From positions 89,188 through 153,187 of the forward strand of contig JAHHHQ010000049.1 of the NCBI GenBank assembly GCA_019359285.1: 64,000 nucleotides of DNA, read 5' to 3'. Position 1 is the first letter of the stretch. Each line of letters starts with the position of its first letter. Below are positions 26,939 to 36,040 of the stretch, one piece after another. Position numbers and translations under genes: made by a program. The DNA comes from Nodosilinea sp. WJT8-NPBG4 (lineage in GTDB: Bacteria; Cyanobacteriota; Cyanobacteriia; Phormidesmidales; Phormidesmidaceae). Under the pieces are notes generated by a model. It was given only the letters and a program-made list of their open reading frames with translations. It had not been told where the DNA came from and made no database searches.

Positions 26939-27400
26939 ATGGAACTAGATGACCTTGATATCAAAACTCTGTCTCTTCTCTGCCAGCGAGGGCGCATGAC
27001 CTGGGCTGAGCTGGCGGGTCAGCTGGGGCTATCGGCTCCGGCAGCGGCCGATCGCGTCAAACGGCTAGAAGAGCGCGGCATCATCACGGGCTATAGCGCC
27101 CAGCTCGACGCCGAAGCCCTGGGGTTAAATTTGACTGCATTCATTGCCGTGACGCTCGACCAACCTCACCACCGCGAGGGCTTTTTGGCCCAGGTGCAGG
27201 CTACAGCCGAAGTTTTGGAATGCCACCACGTGACCGGTGACGACGATTACCTGCTGAAGGTGCGCTGCTGCCACACTCGCGCCCTAGAGGCATTGATCAC
27301 TGAAGGGCTGAAGGCGATCGCAGGCGTAGTCAAAACCCGCACCCTGATCGTGCTGTCCACAGTGAAAGAAACCCAGACCCCGCCGCTGGGTCATCTGTAA
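26939..27400 (+). CDS. Lrp/AsnC family transcriptional regulator
   Basis: A protein of 153 residues. LDIKTLSLLCQRGRMTWAEL and LSAPAAADRVKRLEERGIIT form the N-terminal Lrp-type winged helix. The C-terminal half (LNLTAFIAVTLDQ, VLECHHVTGDDDYLLKVRC) is the RAM ligand-binding domain. It lies nine bases ahead of the LysE-type exporter gene on the same strand. Lrp regulators next to LysE-family exporters commonly control amino-acid efflux, so an amino acid is the likely effector. Confidence 0.88.
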   Translation: MELDDLDIKTLSLLCQRGRMTWAELAGQLGLSAPAAADRVKRLEERGIITGYSAQLDAEALGLNLTAFIAVTLDQPHHREGFLAQVQATAEVLECHHVTGDDDYLLKVRCCHTRALEALITEGLKAIAGVVKTRTLIVLSTVKETQTPPLGHL

Positions 27401-27409
27401 GGAGGGGCT

Positions 27410-28029
27410 ATGGAAGGTTGGACATTGCTGAAGGGAATGGGGCTGGGGCTAGCGATCGCAGTCCCCGTTGGCCCCATTGGGCTGCTCTGCATTCGCAGGT
27501 CGCTTACTCAGGGCCAGCTCATGGGATTGGTGACGGGGCTGGGGGCCGCCACCGCCGATGGCATCTATGGCAGCATTGCCGGGTTTGGCCTAACTGCCGT
27601 AGCCGATCTGTTGGTTAGGCACACCCAGGCCATGCAGCTGATTGGGGCCTTGTTTCTCTGTTATTTAGGCTTCACCACGCTGCGGGCCGACCCCGCTACC
27701 GAAGCAGCTAAGGTCTCTAGTCGAGGGCTATGGGGGCCTACGCTTCTACTCTAGTGTTGACGTTGACGAACCCGGCCACTATTCTTTCTTTCATTGCGAT
27801 TTTTGCTGGGCTAGGTCTGGTGGGCACCAGCCAATCGTGGGGAGCCTCGCTGACCCTGATTTTTGGGGTGTTTTTGGGGTCTGCTCTGTGGTGGCTGTGC
27901 CTGAGCTGGGGTGTAACGCTTTTTAGCCAAAAGCTGACACCCTCCCGACTTAAGTGGTTAAATCGGCTGGCCGGTGCAGCTATTTTTAGCTTTGGGGCAG
28001 TTGCGATTGCGCTCACCTTTAAAGGCTAA
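27410..28029 (+). pseudogene. LysE/RhtB-family amino-acid exporter interrupted by a -1 frameshift
   Basis: Two overlapping frames make one LysE-family protein of about 206 residues. The first (27410-27754) starts MEGWTLLKGMGLGLAIAVPV and carries the first three membrane segments. The second enters at about 27736 with GAYASTLVLTLTNPATILSF, where LTNP is the conserved motif of this family. The break is at a run of five G (ATGGGGGCC); six would restore the frame (LWGAYASTLV). It may be a real loss of function, a slippage site or a sequencing error. It lies next to an Lrp regulator, the usual partner. Confidence 0.78.
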
Positions 28030-28058
28030 ACTCCAGATTCCCACTCCAGGTACTGCCT

Positions 28059-29276
28059 GTGACCATGCTGCGAACTCATCCGTTTTCCTCTGCACCGACC
28101 CGACGACCTAGAGTCGTGGCCTGGGGACGCTGGCTGAGCCTGGCACTAGCCCTGGTGGTGGTCGGCTGGCTGGTACTAACGACGGTTCCCAACGCCCAAG
28201 CAGCGCCGCCTGAGCTGATCGCTCAATCGATTCAAGATTTGCAAAATAAGCAAAAAACCCTTGAGCAGCAGCGCAACGAACTTCAGCAGCAGCAAACCGA
28301 GCTGCAAAATCGCCAGGCCACCTCAGAATCTACCCTAAAGGGTCTGGAGAACAGCATTGTTTATACGGCGAACCAAATTGGCGAAACCGAGTTTCGCCTG
28401 AACCAGGCTGAGAAAGAGCTGAAAGACTTTGAGGCCAAGCTCGCTAAGGCCGAAGCCGACTACGAAAATGTGCGCACCGGCACCGTGGCCCGGCTCCAGT
28501 ATTTGCAGCGGCAGCAGGGCAGCGAAGGCTGGGCTGTGCTATTGCAAAGTCAGAATTTTAATGAGTTTCTAGACCGCCAGTACCAGCTCAAGCGGGTTTA
28601 TGCCTCCGATCGCCAGGTGCTGGCCGACCTCAAGGCCCAGGCCGAAGCCATTCAAAAGCAAAAGGCCGCCGTCGAAGAAAAGCGCAACCAGGTCGCTCTC
28701 CTGCGTCAGCAGCTGCTTTCTCAAAAGCAGCAGTACGAGGCCGAAGCTAACGAAGAGAAGCAGCTGATCTCTCGCCTGAGGGATCGTCGCGGTGCCCTAG
28801 AAGCCGCTGAGACCCAACTTGCCCGCGACTCAGAACAGATTGCTGGCCTGATTCGCCAAAAAATCGCCGCCAGCACCGGAGTGATTCGCGGCACGGGGCG
28901 ATTTGTCTTCCCCGCCAACGCCAACATTTCCAGCGGATTTGGCAACCGGGTACACCCCATTCTCGGCTACAGCCGCTTCCACGGCGGGATAGACTTTTCG
29001 GCCAGCTACGGCAGCACCATTCACGCCGCCGACTCGGGCCGGGTGATTTTCTCAGGCTGGTATGGCGGCTACGGTCAGGCGGTGATCATTGACCACGGCG
29101 GCGGGCTCAGCACCCTCTATGCCCACTCTAGCCGGCTATTGGTTAGCGAGGGGCAGACGGTGCAGCAGGGGCAAGCGATCGCTGCTGTCGGCTCCACCGG
29201 CCTCTCCACTGGTCCGCACCTGCACTTTGAGGTGAGGCAGAACGGCAATCCGGTGAATCCGGCAGGGTATTTGTAG
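28059..29276 (+). CDS. M23 family metallopeptidase with coiled coil (EnvC/NlpD-like)
   Basis: A protein of 405 residues; GTG 28059 and ATG 28065 are both possible starts. A signal or anchor segment (LSLALALVVVGWLVLTT) is followed by two coiled-coil blocks from about 50 to 265 (DLQNKQKTLEQQRNELQQQQ). The C-terminal LytM/M23 domain has RFHGGIDFSA and GPHLHFEVRQNG, the HxxxD and HxH zinc ligands. An active endopeptidase that cuts peptidoglycan crosslinks in the periplasm is likely. The EnvC-like layout suggests a role in cell separation. Confidence 0.88.
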   Translation: MTMLRTHPFSSAPTRRPRVVAWGRWLSLALALVVVGWLVLTTVPNAQAAPPELIAQSIQDLQNKQKTLEQQRNELQQQQTELQNRQATSESTLKGLENSIVYTANQIGETEFRLNQAEKELKDFEAKLAKAEADYENVRTGTVARLQYLQRQQGSEGWAVLLQSQNFNEFLDRQYQLKRVYASDRQVLADLKAQAEAIQKQKAAVEEKRNQVALLRQQLLSQKQQYEAEANEEKQLISRLRDRRGALEAAETQLARDSEQIAGLIRQKIAASTGVIRGTGRFVFPANANISSGFGNRVHPILGYSRFHGGIDFSASYGSTIHAADSGRVIFSGWYGGYGQAVIIDHGGGLSTLYAHSSRLLVSEGQTVQQGQAIAAVGSTGLSTGPHLHFEVRQNGNPVNPAGYL

Positions 29277-29280
29277 GAAG

Positions 29281-29375
29281 TGAAGGAGTAGGAGGGTAAG
29301 GAGTAGGGGGTAGGGAGTTTAATCACTAGGCTTAATCACCCGCACCCATCCACCCCTTACCCCTTCCCCCCTACG
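29281..29375. repeat. homopurine and homopyrimidine tracts after the M23 gene
   Basis: A purine run (AGGAGTAGGAGGG, AGGAGTAGGGGGTAGGGAG) is followed about 30 bases later by a pyrimidine run (CCCATCCACCCC, CCCCTTCCCCCC). Similar tracts occur at 30618-30655, 32981-33103, 33766-33812, 57599-57650 and 58780-58896. Confidence 0.65.
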
Positions 29376-29379
29376 GTTT

Positions 29380-29514
29380 CTAGCCCAGGCTCTTTTTGAG
29401 ATGAGCCATAATGCGTGCTTTACGGGGATCTTCACTCTTGGCAGGAGTGACGCCGGCGAAGTTGATCTTGCTGGTTAGGGCAAGGTGCTGCTTAATTTGA
29501 TCTTTACTAGCCAC
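29380..29514 (-). CDS. small conserved-looking basic protein (44 aa)
   Basis: GTG at 29514 with TGAGGT upstream opens a 44-residue frame. The product starts MASKDQIKQHLALTSKINFA and ends RIMAHLKKSLG. It is basic, helical and has ordinary codon use, and it stands convergent to the M23 peptidase gene. The clean reading frame and ribosome site support a real gene, though the family is unrecognised. The following 700 bases (29530-30228) have no other convincing gene. Confidence 0.55.
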   Translation of the reverse strand: MASKDQIKQHLALTSKINFAGVTPAKSEDPRKARIMAHLKKSLG

Positions 29515-29813
29515 GGAGATACCTCAGAGAAACGAACAGGAAAAGCCTGAACGACCAAGGCACAGACCCCGGCAGTTCAGCCTGGGAATTGGCATCCCAA
29601 AATATTTCCCTATAGACAATTTAATGCATGTGTCCAGGGTTACTGCAAACTCCTGAAACCAATGGTTGGATGGCAGTGGTCGGCATAGACGCTGCGACCA
29701 ACCTTTGACATGGTGCTTGGAACCTTGGGGCGGCAGGAGCGATCGCGATCGGCTAGATCTTGCTCGAACGTTGAAGTAGGTTGAGGGCGTAGCCTAGGGC
29801 AGCGAGGACAGGG

Positions 29814-30041
29814 TCATATTTGAGTTTGTGCCGGTATTTTCTCCGGCGCCTGTCTGAACTCGGAGAGCTGCTGTTTGAGCAGCCAGACTTTAAATCTGAC
29901 TTCTTTGAGGATTAACTCTGACCCAACTAAATTTTTCTGGTTTGGGTTGAAAGTATTTCGAACTAAGCTTTGTGCTCTTCTCAATCTATTACCAAAATTA
30001 CGAATCAGCCTGTTTATAGCCTCAATGGCAGCGTCGGGCAG
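29814..30041 (-). pseudogene. possible remnant of a coding region without a start codon
   Basis: A 75-codon open stretch reads AAIEAINRLIRNFGNRLRRA, later LVGSELILKEVRFKVWLLKQ and LSEFRQAPEKIPAQTQI before TGA. It is helical and basic, unlike random sequence, but no ATG or GTG is present and a stop blocks it upstream. It may be a gene with an unusual TTG/ATT start or a truncated relic. The source family is unknown. Confidence 0.3.
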
Positions 30042-30228
30042 TCAGACCTTAGCCGATATTTTTAGGAGTAGACAGGCGTGAATCTCGCTTAAACCCTGGG
30101 TAGCCAAGCAGGAATCATAAGTTTTCTTAATGCAAAGCATAGATGATTTATGGGCCAAGTTACTCCTAACCCTAGAGTCAGAGGGTAGAATTTAGCTTGA
30201 TTTTCAGCTTTGGACGGCATCATGCATT

Positions 30229-30510
30229 ATGGCAGACTCTGGAACTTCTCCGATTAGTGAAAACTTTGATTCTTTACCCCGTGAGGTTAGGGTTGACAAC
30301 CTCCGCAACGTTCTAGAAACCCTGCAAATTGCCGACGAAATCGCCAAACAGGGCTATTTAATCACCAGCTCAGAACTGGCTGATTTGATGGATGTGAACG
30401 CCAGCGCCGTGACTAGCCGAGGCGAATTTTGGGCCTGGCGCAACTGGTCAGTGTCGCGGGTGCGGCGCGAAGGTAACCAAATTCTTTGGCAAATTGAGCG
30501 TATCGACTAG
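30229..30510 (+). CDS. conserved cyanobacterial winged-helix-like protein
   Basis: A protein of 93 residues. LQIADEIAKQGYLITSSELA and LMDVNASAVTSRGEFWAWRN, then WSVSRVRREGNQILWQIERID, form a compact helix-turn-helix-like unit seen in many cyanobacterial hypothetical proteins. The ATG is at 30229. The gene stands alone and converges on the UvrD-like helicase. DNA binding is inferred from fold appearance only. Confidence 0.68.
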   Translation: MADSGTSPISENFDSLPREVRVDNLRNVLETLQIADEIAKQGYLITSSELADLMDVNASAVTSRGEFWAWRNWSVSRVRREGNQILWQIERID

Positions 30511-30636
30511 CAATTTTTAGACCTTCAAACTGAGGATTTTAGTTTTTGGCGGTGAGCTGTGATTCACCGCTAATAACGCTTCGCGATCGCCCGATGCCCC
30601 TGGGCAGGCGTAGCTCTGTTCCTACCCATCCACCCC

Positions 30637-32946
30637 CTACCCCCTACCCATCCACTCCCGTAGCACCGGCAGCACTGGGCAGGGGTTCGACGCCTGCACA
30701 TTCTCTGGCTTGCTCCAGGTAAAGGGGGCCTGCTGGGCTGCGGACATCCACAGCAGGCGCTTGGCGCGAGTCATAGCGACGTAGAGCAGCCGATATTCTT
30801 CGGCAGCTTTGAGGTGTTTGGCCTGCTCCCAAGCCGCAATAATGTCAGGGATTTCGCTTTGCCCTGGGGCAAAACCGGCGTGGGCATGGGCGCGAATCTG
30901 AGCGCGGGCTACCTCCGCCAGGGTAAAGTCGCCTAAAAACTCGCCCTGGGGCGGCACCCACAGGGTACCGGGGATGGTTTTGTCGTGGAGAAAGGGCAGA
31001 AACACGACGTCCCAATCGAGCCCCTTGGCCTTGTGCATGGTAATCAGGGTGAGCTGGCCGGGGCGGGTGTAGAGCGAGTCGGTGTCTTCGGTGTCAACAG
31101 CGGTAAAGCGCTCGGAGCCGACGAGATCTTGCAGCACACCGATCGCTGCTGCCAGAGTATCGTCATTGCGAATTTGCTGGCTGACGCGGGCGGCGAGTTT
31201 ATCGGCGGTGGCCAGTTCGCTCTGGTTGTAGCCCAGGGTTAAGCCAATGAAAGAGAACAGGCTGTAGGGGGGCAGTTCGAGGCGCGATCGCAGCAGCCCA
31301 GCACAATACCGCCGCGCTATCCGCGCCGCCTCAATGTTGGGCGGCGCATCCAGCGGGCCGGGGTAAAGAAACTGCTCGGGAGCTTGGGCCAGGGCGTTGA
31401 GGTCTTGGGTGGGCACCCGCTGGCGATCGACTAGCACCCGCAGCGCACCCTTGAGTCGATCGGCGGAGTGGGGCCGCTCAACAAATTGCAGCAGGGTGAG
31501 CATTTCTTCGGGCACCTGAGTTTGGCGGTCTTGCTCCCCCACGTCGTAGAACTTCAGCCCCATGGCAGCTAGATCCACTCCACCCACCAGGTCAGGATCG
31601 CGCAGCAGGTTGCCGACAAATTGCCCCTGGCGACCCTCCCGCACGAGAATGGCAAAGCTGGTTTCAGGATTCGCCGCGTAGAGCTCGCTGACCCGCTGAG
31701 CGATCAGCTTGACGGAGTCTAACGTGGTCGGTGGCGAGAGAATTTCTACCCCGGCCCCCAATGGCTCTGGGTTGGCCCCGAGCTGAGGGTCATCGGGGTC
31801 GACGGGGGCGATCGCCTGATCGCGAAAGGGAGTCTCTGGCCCGGCCACCTGCGCCTGGTTCACCCAAGCCAGCATGCGGTTGGCAGCGGCCATAATGATG
31901 CCACTGCTGCGTCCGGCCTGGTCCATCGTCACCAGGCGGCCCTGGAGGCGACAGTCGTCGCAGAACTGGTTGAAGAACACCGGGTCTGCCGGAGTAAACG
32001 TGGAGTTAATTGCCTGGTTAGGATCGCCCACCCGCACCAGGTTAGGCTCTCCATAGGGATCGTCAGGATCAGCCGCCAGTAGGGTCAATAACCGGGTCTG
32101 CAACGGCGAAGAATCCTGCGCTTCGTCTTCGAACACGGCAAAGGTGCGCCCCTGCCAAAAGCGGCGGCTGTCGGGATCGTCTAGGGTACGCAGGGCACCC
32201 AAGATCATGTCGTCGTAGTCGATCCAGCCCCGTTGCGAGAGCAGGGCTTGGTAGCGATCGTACAGACCGGCCGCAATGGTGAGCACGTCGTAGTCCTCAA
32301 CGTCTCCCGGCAGAAAGTGGTTGACGTTTTGGGCCAGATCCAGAAGGGTAGCGGGCATCAGCCCCGAGCTTTTAGCTTCGCGAATCACCGTATGGGCCAG
32401 GCTGGGTAGCACCTCGGTTCGCAATACCGACTGCCGCCTGAGCTGCTCAGTTTCTTCGCCGTCAAACTGTCGCCCTTCGATCAGGCGGTAGTAGAGGTTG
32501 GGGTTGGCCACAATCCACTGCTCCACACAGGCTCGCAGAATGCGGTTATTTTGCGATGGCGAAACCAGCGTTAGCGTATCCAGGTTCAGGTTAGAGAGTT
32601 CAGGGTTGCGGGTGGCAATAGAGAGGGCTAGCCCGTGCAGGGTCGAGACCGTAAAGCTGGTCTGGGGCAGTCCGAGCGTTTTTAAGTGGCCGCGCACTTT
32701 GGCTTTAAGGTTAGCCGCCGCCGATCGCGTAAAGGTAACCAATACCAGCTGACGGTTCAGATGAAGCTGATGGCGGGCGATCGCGATCGCCGCCGCCGCC
32801 GCCATCCCTGTAGACTTGCCCGAACCGGGCACCGCTGACACCGCCAGTCGTCCGTTTTCCCAGTCGGCTAGCGCCTGCTGCCCCCGCCGCAGCCCAGCGC
32901 GAATCTCCTGTAGCGCGGCCTCTCGATCTACGGGTGCTGCCACCAT
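30637..32946 (-). CDS. UvrD/Rep-like superfamily 1 helicase
   Basis: A protein of 769 residues. VPGSGKST (39-46) is motif I, TFTRSAAANLKAKV motif Ia, VFEDEAQDSS motif II with the Q of the UvrD group, and TMHKAKGLDWDVVFLPF motif V. EYRLLYVAMTRAKRLLWMS is motif VI. These helicases unwind DNA 3' to 5' in repair and replication restart. It is shorter and more divergent than standard PcrA/UvrD, so a cyanobacterial paralogue rather than uvrD itself is likely. It stands between homopurine/homopyrimidine tracts. Confidence 0.85.
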   Translation of the reverse strand: MVAAPVDREAALQEIRAGLRRGQQALADWENGRLAVSAVPGSGKSTGMAAAAAIAIARHQLHLNRQLVLVTFTRSAAANLKAKVRGHLKTLGLPQTSFTVSTLHGLALSIATRNPELSNLNLDTLTLVSPSQNNRILRACVEQWIVANPNLYYRLIEGRQFDGEETEQLRRQSVLRTEVLPSLAHTVIREAKSSGLMPATLLDLAQNVNHFLPGDVEDYDVLTIAAGLYDRYQALLSQRGWIDYDDMILGALRTLDDPDSRRFWQGRTFAVFEDEAQDSSPLQTRLLTLLAADPDDPYGEPNLVRVGDPNQAINSTFTPADPVFFNQFCDDCRLQGRLVTMDQAGRSSGIIMAAANRMLAWVNQAQVAGPETPFRDQAIAPVDPDDPQLGANPEPLGAGVEILSPPTTLDSVKLIAQRVSELYAANPETSFAILVREGRQGQFVGNLLRDPDLVGGVDLAAMGLKFYDVGEQDRQTQVPEEMLTLLQFVERPHSADRLKGALRVLVDRQRVPTQDLNALAQAPEQFLYPGPLDAPPNIEAARIARRYCAGLLRSRLELPPYSLFSFIGLTLGYNQSELATADKLAARVSQQIRNDDTLAAAIGVLQDLVGSERFTAVDTEDTDSLYTRPGQLTLITMHKAKGLDWDVVFLPFLHDKTIPGTLWVPPQGEFLGDFTLAEVARAQIRAHAHAGFAPGQSEIPDIIAAWEQAKHLKAAEEYRLLYVAMTRAKRLLWMSAAQQAPFTWSKPENVQASNPCPVLPVLREWMGRG

Positions 32947-32980
32947 AGGGTCTCTCCAGGGACTTTTGTATCAGGATAGC

Positions 32981-33103
32981 GGGAGTAGAGGAGTGGGGGT
33001 GAGGGGATGGGTAAGGTGAGGGAGATGAGGAGGATAAGGGAGGTGAGGCGCTCACAGTTTTACCGGCTTCCCCAACTTCCCCAACTTCCCCATCCTCCCT
33101 ACT
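32981..33103. repeat. homopurine tract followed by homopyrimidine tract
   Basis: 32983-33045 is almost all purine on the plus strand (GGGGGTGAGGGGATGGG, GGAGATGAGGAGGATAAGGG), and 33066-33096 is nearly all pyrimidine (CTTCCCCAACTTCCCC). The halves are roughly complementary, so a transcript could fold and the duplex could form a triplex. It fills the gap between the helicase and DUF3782 genes. Confidence 0.7.
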
Positions 33104-33723
33104 CACCAGGTTACGGGCTGAAAGGTCAGGTTATTGGCAATCATGACCGCATCGCCGGTTTGCTTGATCACAAACAGCCCGCGTTGGTAAGCAAAACGGT
33201 CGACTCCTTCGTCAATTTCAATACCCGCTACAGCACCGTAGATTTGGTAGTCGGCGTAGTGAGGGAATGACTGCTTAAACCGCTGCAAGCGCTCTAAAAA
33301 GTACTCCACGTCTTGGCGGGATAATCGCGACTTGACCTCAACTGCAACGGCGGCATCACCATTGATGGCCAAGATGTCGATTTCCATTTCGGCCCCAGGG
33401 CGCTGCGATCGCATACGGCGGGTGGTTTCTTGCACGTCAATACCCCGCTCACGAAAGAGACGCACCACTGAGGGTTCAACCAAATTCTCGACAAACTGCC
33501 CCCAGCGGGTGGTAAGCCCGTCCGCGGCGCGGGTGGTGTTGTCAACGAGACGCCTGAGATCTGCCATCGATCGAGCAGCCTCGGCCGCGCGGCGGTCGTC
33601 TTCAGCCTTGGATTCAGCCATCTGACGATCAAATTCAGCGGCGCGGCGATCAGCTTCGGCTTGGGAGGTTTGAAAAAGGGCGTAAATATCGTCAAGGGTG
33701 ACTGGATCTGCCATCGTCTGCAT
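33103..33723 (-). CDS. DUF3782-type protein with PD-(D/E)XK nuclease-like fold
   Basis: 206 residues, or 203 if the ATG at 33714 is used. An N-terminal coiled coil (AEADRRAAEFDRQMAESKAE) is followed by a C-terminal domain with AEMEIDILAINGDAAVAVEV and KSRL: the E...D...ExK pattern of PD-(D/E)XK nucleases. These cyanobacterial proteins often occur in many copies and have no known activity. The key residues look intact. It stands between the UvrD-like helicase and murJ, all on the minus strand. Confidence 0.72.
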   Translation of the reverse strand: MQTMADPVTLDDIYALFQTSQAEADRRAAEFDRQMAESKAEDDRRAAEAARSMADLRRLVDNTTRAADGLTTRWGQFVENLVEPSVVRLFRERGIDVQETTRRMRSQRPGAEMEIDILAINGDAAVAVEVKSRLSRQDVEYFLERLQRFKQSFPHYADYQIYGAVAGIEIDEGVDRFAYQRGLFVIKQTGDAVMIANNLTFQPVTW

Positions 33724-33805
33724 CCTACCGCTGACTGCTAACTCCTATTATGCGTCAGGCCCACCTCCCTCACCCTCCTCATCTCCCTCACCTTCTCTAC
33801 TGCCC

Positions 33806-35467
33806 CTACCGCCTTACCCGCTCTTGAATCCGTGCGGCGAGCTGCTTCGTCTCCGGTATCGGCAGCAGGAATGCACCAACTATGAAGATCAGCAGCCCTA
33901 TCCCGCCCGGAATTAGTAGTTGCAGCAGCAGCACGCCGATACCCTGGGTGCCGAGCCAGGTTTCTAGCCATTGGAGGGTGCCCCAGGCAGCGGTGCCAGA
34001 GATGAAGCTAAGTAGGGTGAGCAGGGCGATCGCGCCACCCCATTCCCGCAGCGGCAGCCCTCGCAGCCGTCGGTGCAAAATCACCGTCAGCGCCAGGGTC
34101 GAAAACACGTTCACCCCCACGGTGGCTAGCACTAGACCCGGTGCCCCCAGCCAGCGAATAAACCAAAACGCCATCACCACATTCAGCCCAATGTTGATCA
34201 GGCTGATGCGAAAGGGTGTCTGCCCATCGCCCAGGGCATAAAACACCCGCACCAGCACATCACGAGCCAGGTACACAAACATGCCAATGCCGTAGACCAT
34301 CAAGAGTGAAGTCACCAGGTTTGACGCCTCTTGGTCAAAGGCGCCCCGTTCATAAATCACCCGCACCATGGGTAGGGCCAGCACCACAAACATCGCCCCC
34401 AGGGGCAGCATAGTCAACGCCGTAAACAGCAGGCTTTGGCGAATGCGGAGCTTGAGTTCGGGCCAATCTTCTGGGTCGGCCAGACGGGCAAACATGGGCA
34501 AAAACGGCACCAAAATCACGTTGGAGATAATGCCCAGCGGCGTTTGTACGAGCAAGTTTGCATAGCTCAGGGCCGCCGCCGTACCGGGTATAAACGAAGC
34601 AAAAAAGAGGTTGGTAAACAGGTTGATTTGCAGCATTCCCGACGATAGGGTAGCGGGCAGCAGCACCTGCATCACCTCTTGCACCTCGGGCATTGACCAG
34701 TCAAAGCGCAGCCGAGGCCGCCCCAGGCCTGACTTCCACAGGGCAGGGAGCTGCACGAGCCATTGCAGCACTGCTCCACCCAACGTGCTGCCCGCCAGCA
34801 CCGCGCTACCCACCATAAAAAACTCTGGGCTGGTCATGTCGCTGCCGATCGCCCCATAGAGCAGCCCCAGCCCCACTAGCACCGCCCCGCTAGAGAAAAT
34901 TGGGCTAATCGACGGCAGCCAAAACTGATTGTCGGCGTTGAGCGCTCCAAAGCCAGTGCCGATCAACCCCGCCAGCAGAGCCATAGGGGCCATAATGCGG
35001 AGCTGCAACACCGCCATATCCCTGGCTACCAGGTCGTTTTGGGCAAGGCCAGGGGCAATGGTGTTGATAATTGGCCCCGCCAGCAGAATCAGCAGCAGCG
35101 ATAGGCCAATTAGAATTAGCCCCACCAGCGTATTGACGGCTTCGATCAGGGCAGCGGTGTCTTTGCGGTCTTGCTGCCGCGCCACGACGCTAACGATCGC
35201 ACTGTGAAACGGCCCGTTGATGCCCCCCAGCAAAATCAGCAAAAAGCCGGGGATGATGTAGGCAAAGCTGTAGGCATCGGCCACCGGCCCCACCGCAAAG
35301 GCCGCCCCGATCGCCTGCTGACGAAACAACCCCACAAACTTGCTGAGGATGGTGGCCACAGCCACAATGCCGGCAATATTGGCCAGCGATCGAGAGGGTT
35401 TGGCGTCTGACACAGGGCCTCGCAGGGAGTGAACAGCAGTGGAGCCACCGTTGGCGTCCAGAACCAT
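33806..35467 (-). CDS. murJ: lipid II flippase MurJ
   Basis: The start is placed at ATG 35467 (553 residues); the frame stays open to 35668 but the extra 67 residues are unlike MurJ. SLANIAGIVAVATILSKFVG and LFRQQAIGAAFAVG are the conserved MurJ/MviN opening with charged residues in the first segment; FVYLARDVLVRVFYALGDGQ and TPFRISLINIGLNVVM are further signatures. About 14 membrane segments can be counted. MurJ moves lipid II across the inner membrane for peptidoglycan synthesis. It is a separate unit, divergent from the small leucine-zipper gene. Confidence 0.9.
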   Translation of the reverse strand: MVLDANGGSTAVHSLRGPVSDAKPSRSLANIAGIVAVATILSKFVGLFRQQAIGAAFAVGPVADAYSFAYIIPGFLLILLGGINGPFHSAIVSVVARQQDRKDTAALIEAVNTLVGLILIGLSLLLILLAGPIINTIAPGLAQNDLVARDMAVLQLRIMAPMALLAGLIGTGFGALNADNQFWLPSISPIFSSGAVLVGLGLLYGAIGSDMTSPEFFMVGSAVLAGSTLGGAVLQWLVQLPALWKSGLGRPRLRFDWSMPEVQEVMQVLLPATLSSGMLQINLFTNLFFASFIPGTAAALSYANLLVQTPLGIISNVILVPFLPMFARLADPEDWPELKLRIRQSLLFTALTMLPLGAMFVVLALPMVRVIYERGAFDQEASNLVTSLLMVYGIGMFVYLARDVLVRVFYALGDGQTPFRISLINIGLNVVMAFWFIRWLGAPGLVLATVGVNVFSTLALTVILHRRLRGLPLREWGGAIALLTLLSFISGTAAWGTLQWLETWLGTQGIGVLLLQLLIPGGIGLLIFIVGAFLLPIPETKQLAARIQERVRR

Positions 35468-35739
35468 CCCCCATTTAACTGCATAATCGAACTCGCCATC
35501 GGGTCGTTGGGCAAGAGCTATTGCACTTATTAAGGTTTCCGAACCGAGCTTATAAGTGAGCCAGAATAGAGATGTAGCGTAACCCGCTGTAGGTAGACAT
35601 CCCTGCAAGTTGCTGCCTAGGCTATTGCGAGTCAAATCACAGTAAGCCCAAGCGGTTGAGCCATTCATAGCCCTTAGCCCCAGGGCTACAGCTAGGGAAA
35701 TTCCTTAGTCGTGGGCACTTTCTATCACCCGATCGCACC

Positions 35740-35895
35740 GTGTACACTTCACCTCCAAAGCTACCTTTAGACAACCAGGCTCTCTTAAAAGAAAACCAAC
35801 GCCTCCAAGCCGAAAATAACGCTCTGCGCCAAGAAAACCAGCAGCTTCAGCAGCTGATTCATCGGCTAGAGCGGATAGTGCGTCGCCACATGTAA
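35740..35895 (+). CDS. small leucine-zipper protein (51 aa)
   Basis: GTG 35740 opens a 51-residue frame: MYTSPPKLPLDNQ, then a heptad-repeat helix LLKENQRLQAENNALRQENQ to the end, ending RIVRRHM. The regular Leu/Asn spacing predicts a parallel coiled coil. The codon pattern is coding-like, but no clear ribosome site is visible and GTG starts add doubt. It is divergent from murJ. Family not recognised. Confidence 0.45.
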   Translation: MYTSPPKLPLDNQALLKENQRLQAENNALRQENQQLQQLIHRLERIVRRHM

Positions 35896-36040
35896 ACTGC
35901 GATCGCCTTGGGGCCGGTCTTTGTCCATCGCCCTAGGAACCGGCCTTCTACCATCGCTGCAACCGCTGCAACCCGGCCTGTGATTTTTAACTAACTGTGG
36001 GTAGCATGTCTCCATAGACCTGCTACCAGCTCGATTCACA

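Noticed and set aside
29875..30081. 68-residue plus-strand ORF
   Set aside because: The opposite strand has the more protein-like reading in the same region.
35468..35668. 67-residue N-terminal extension of MurJ
   Set aside because: The extension is unlike MurJ, which normally begins close to the SLANIAG segment.
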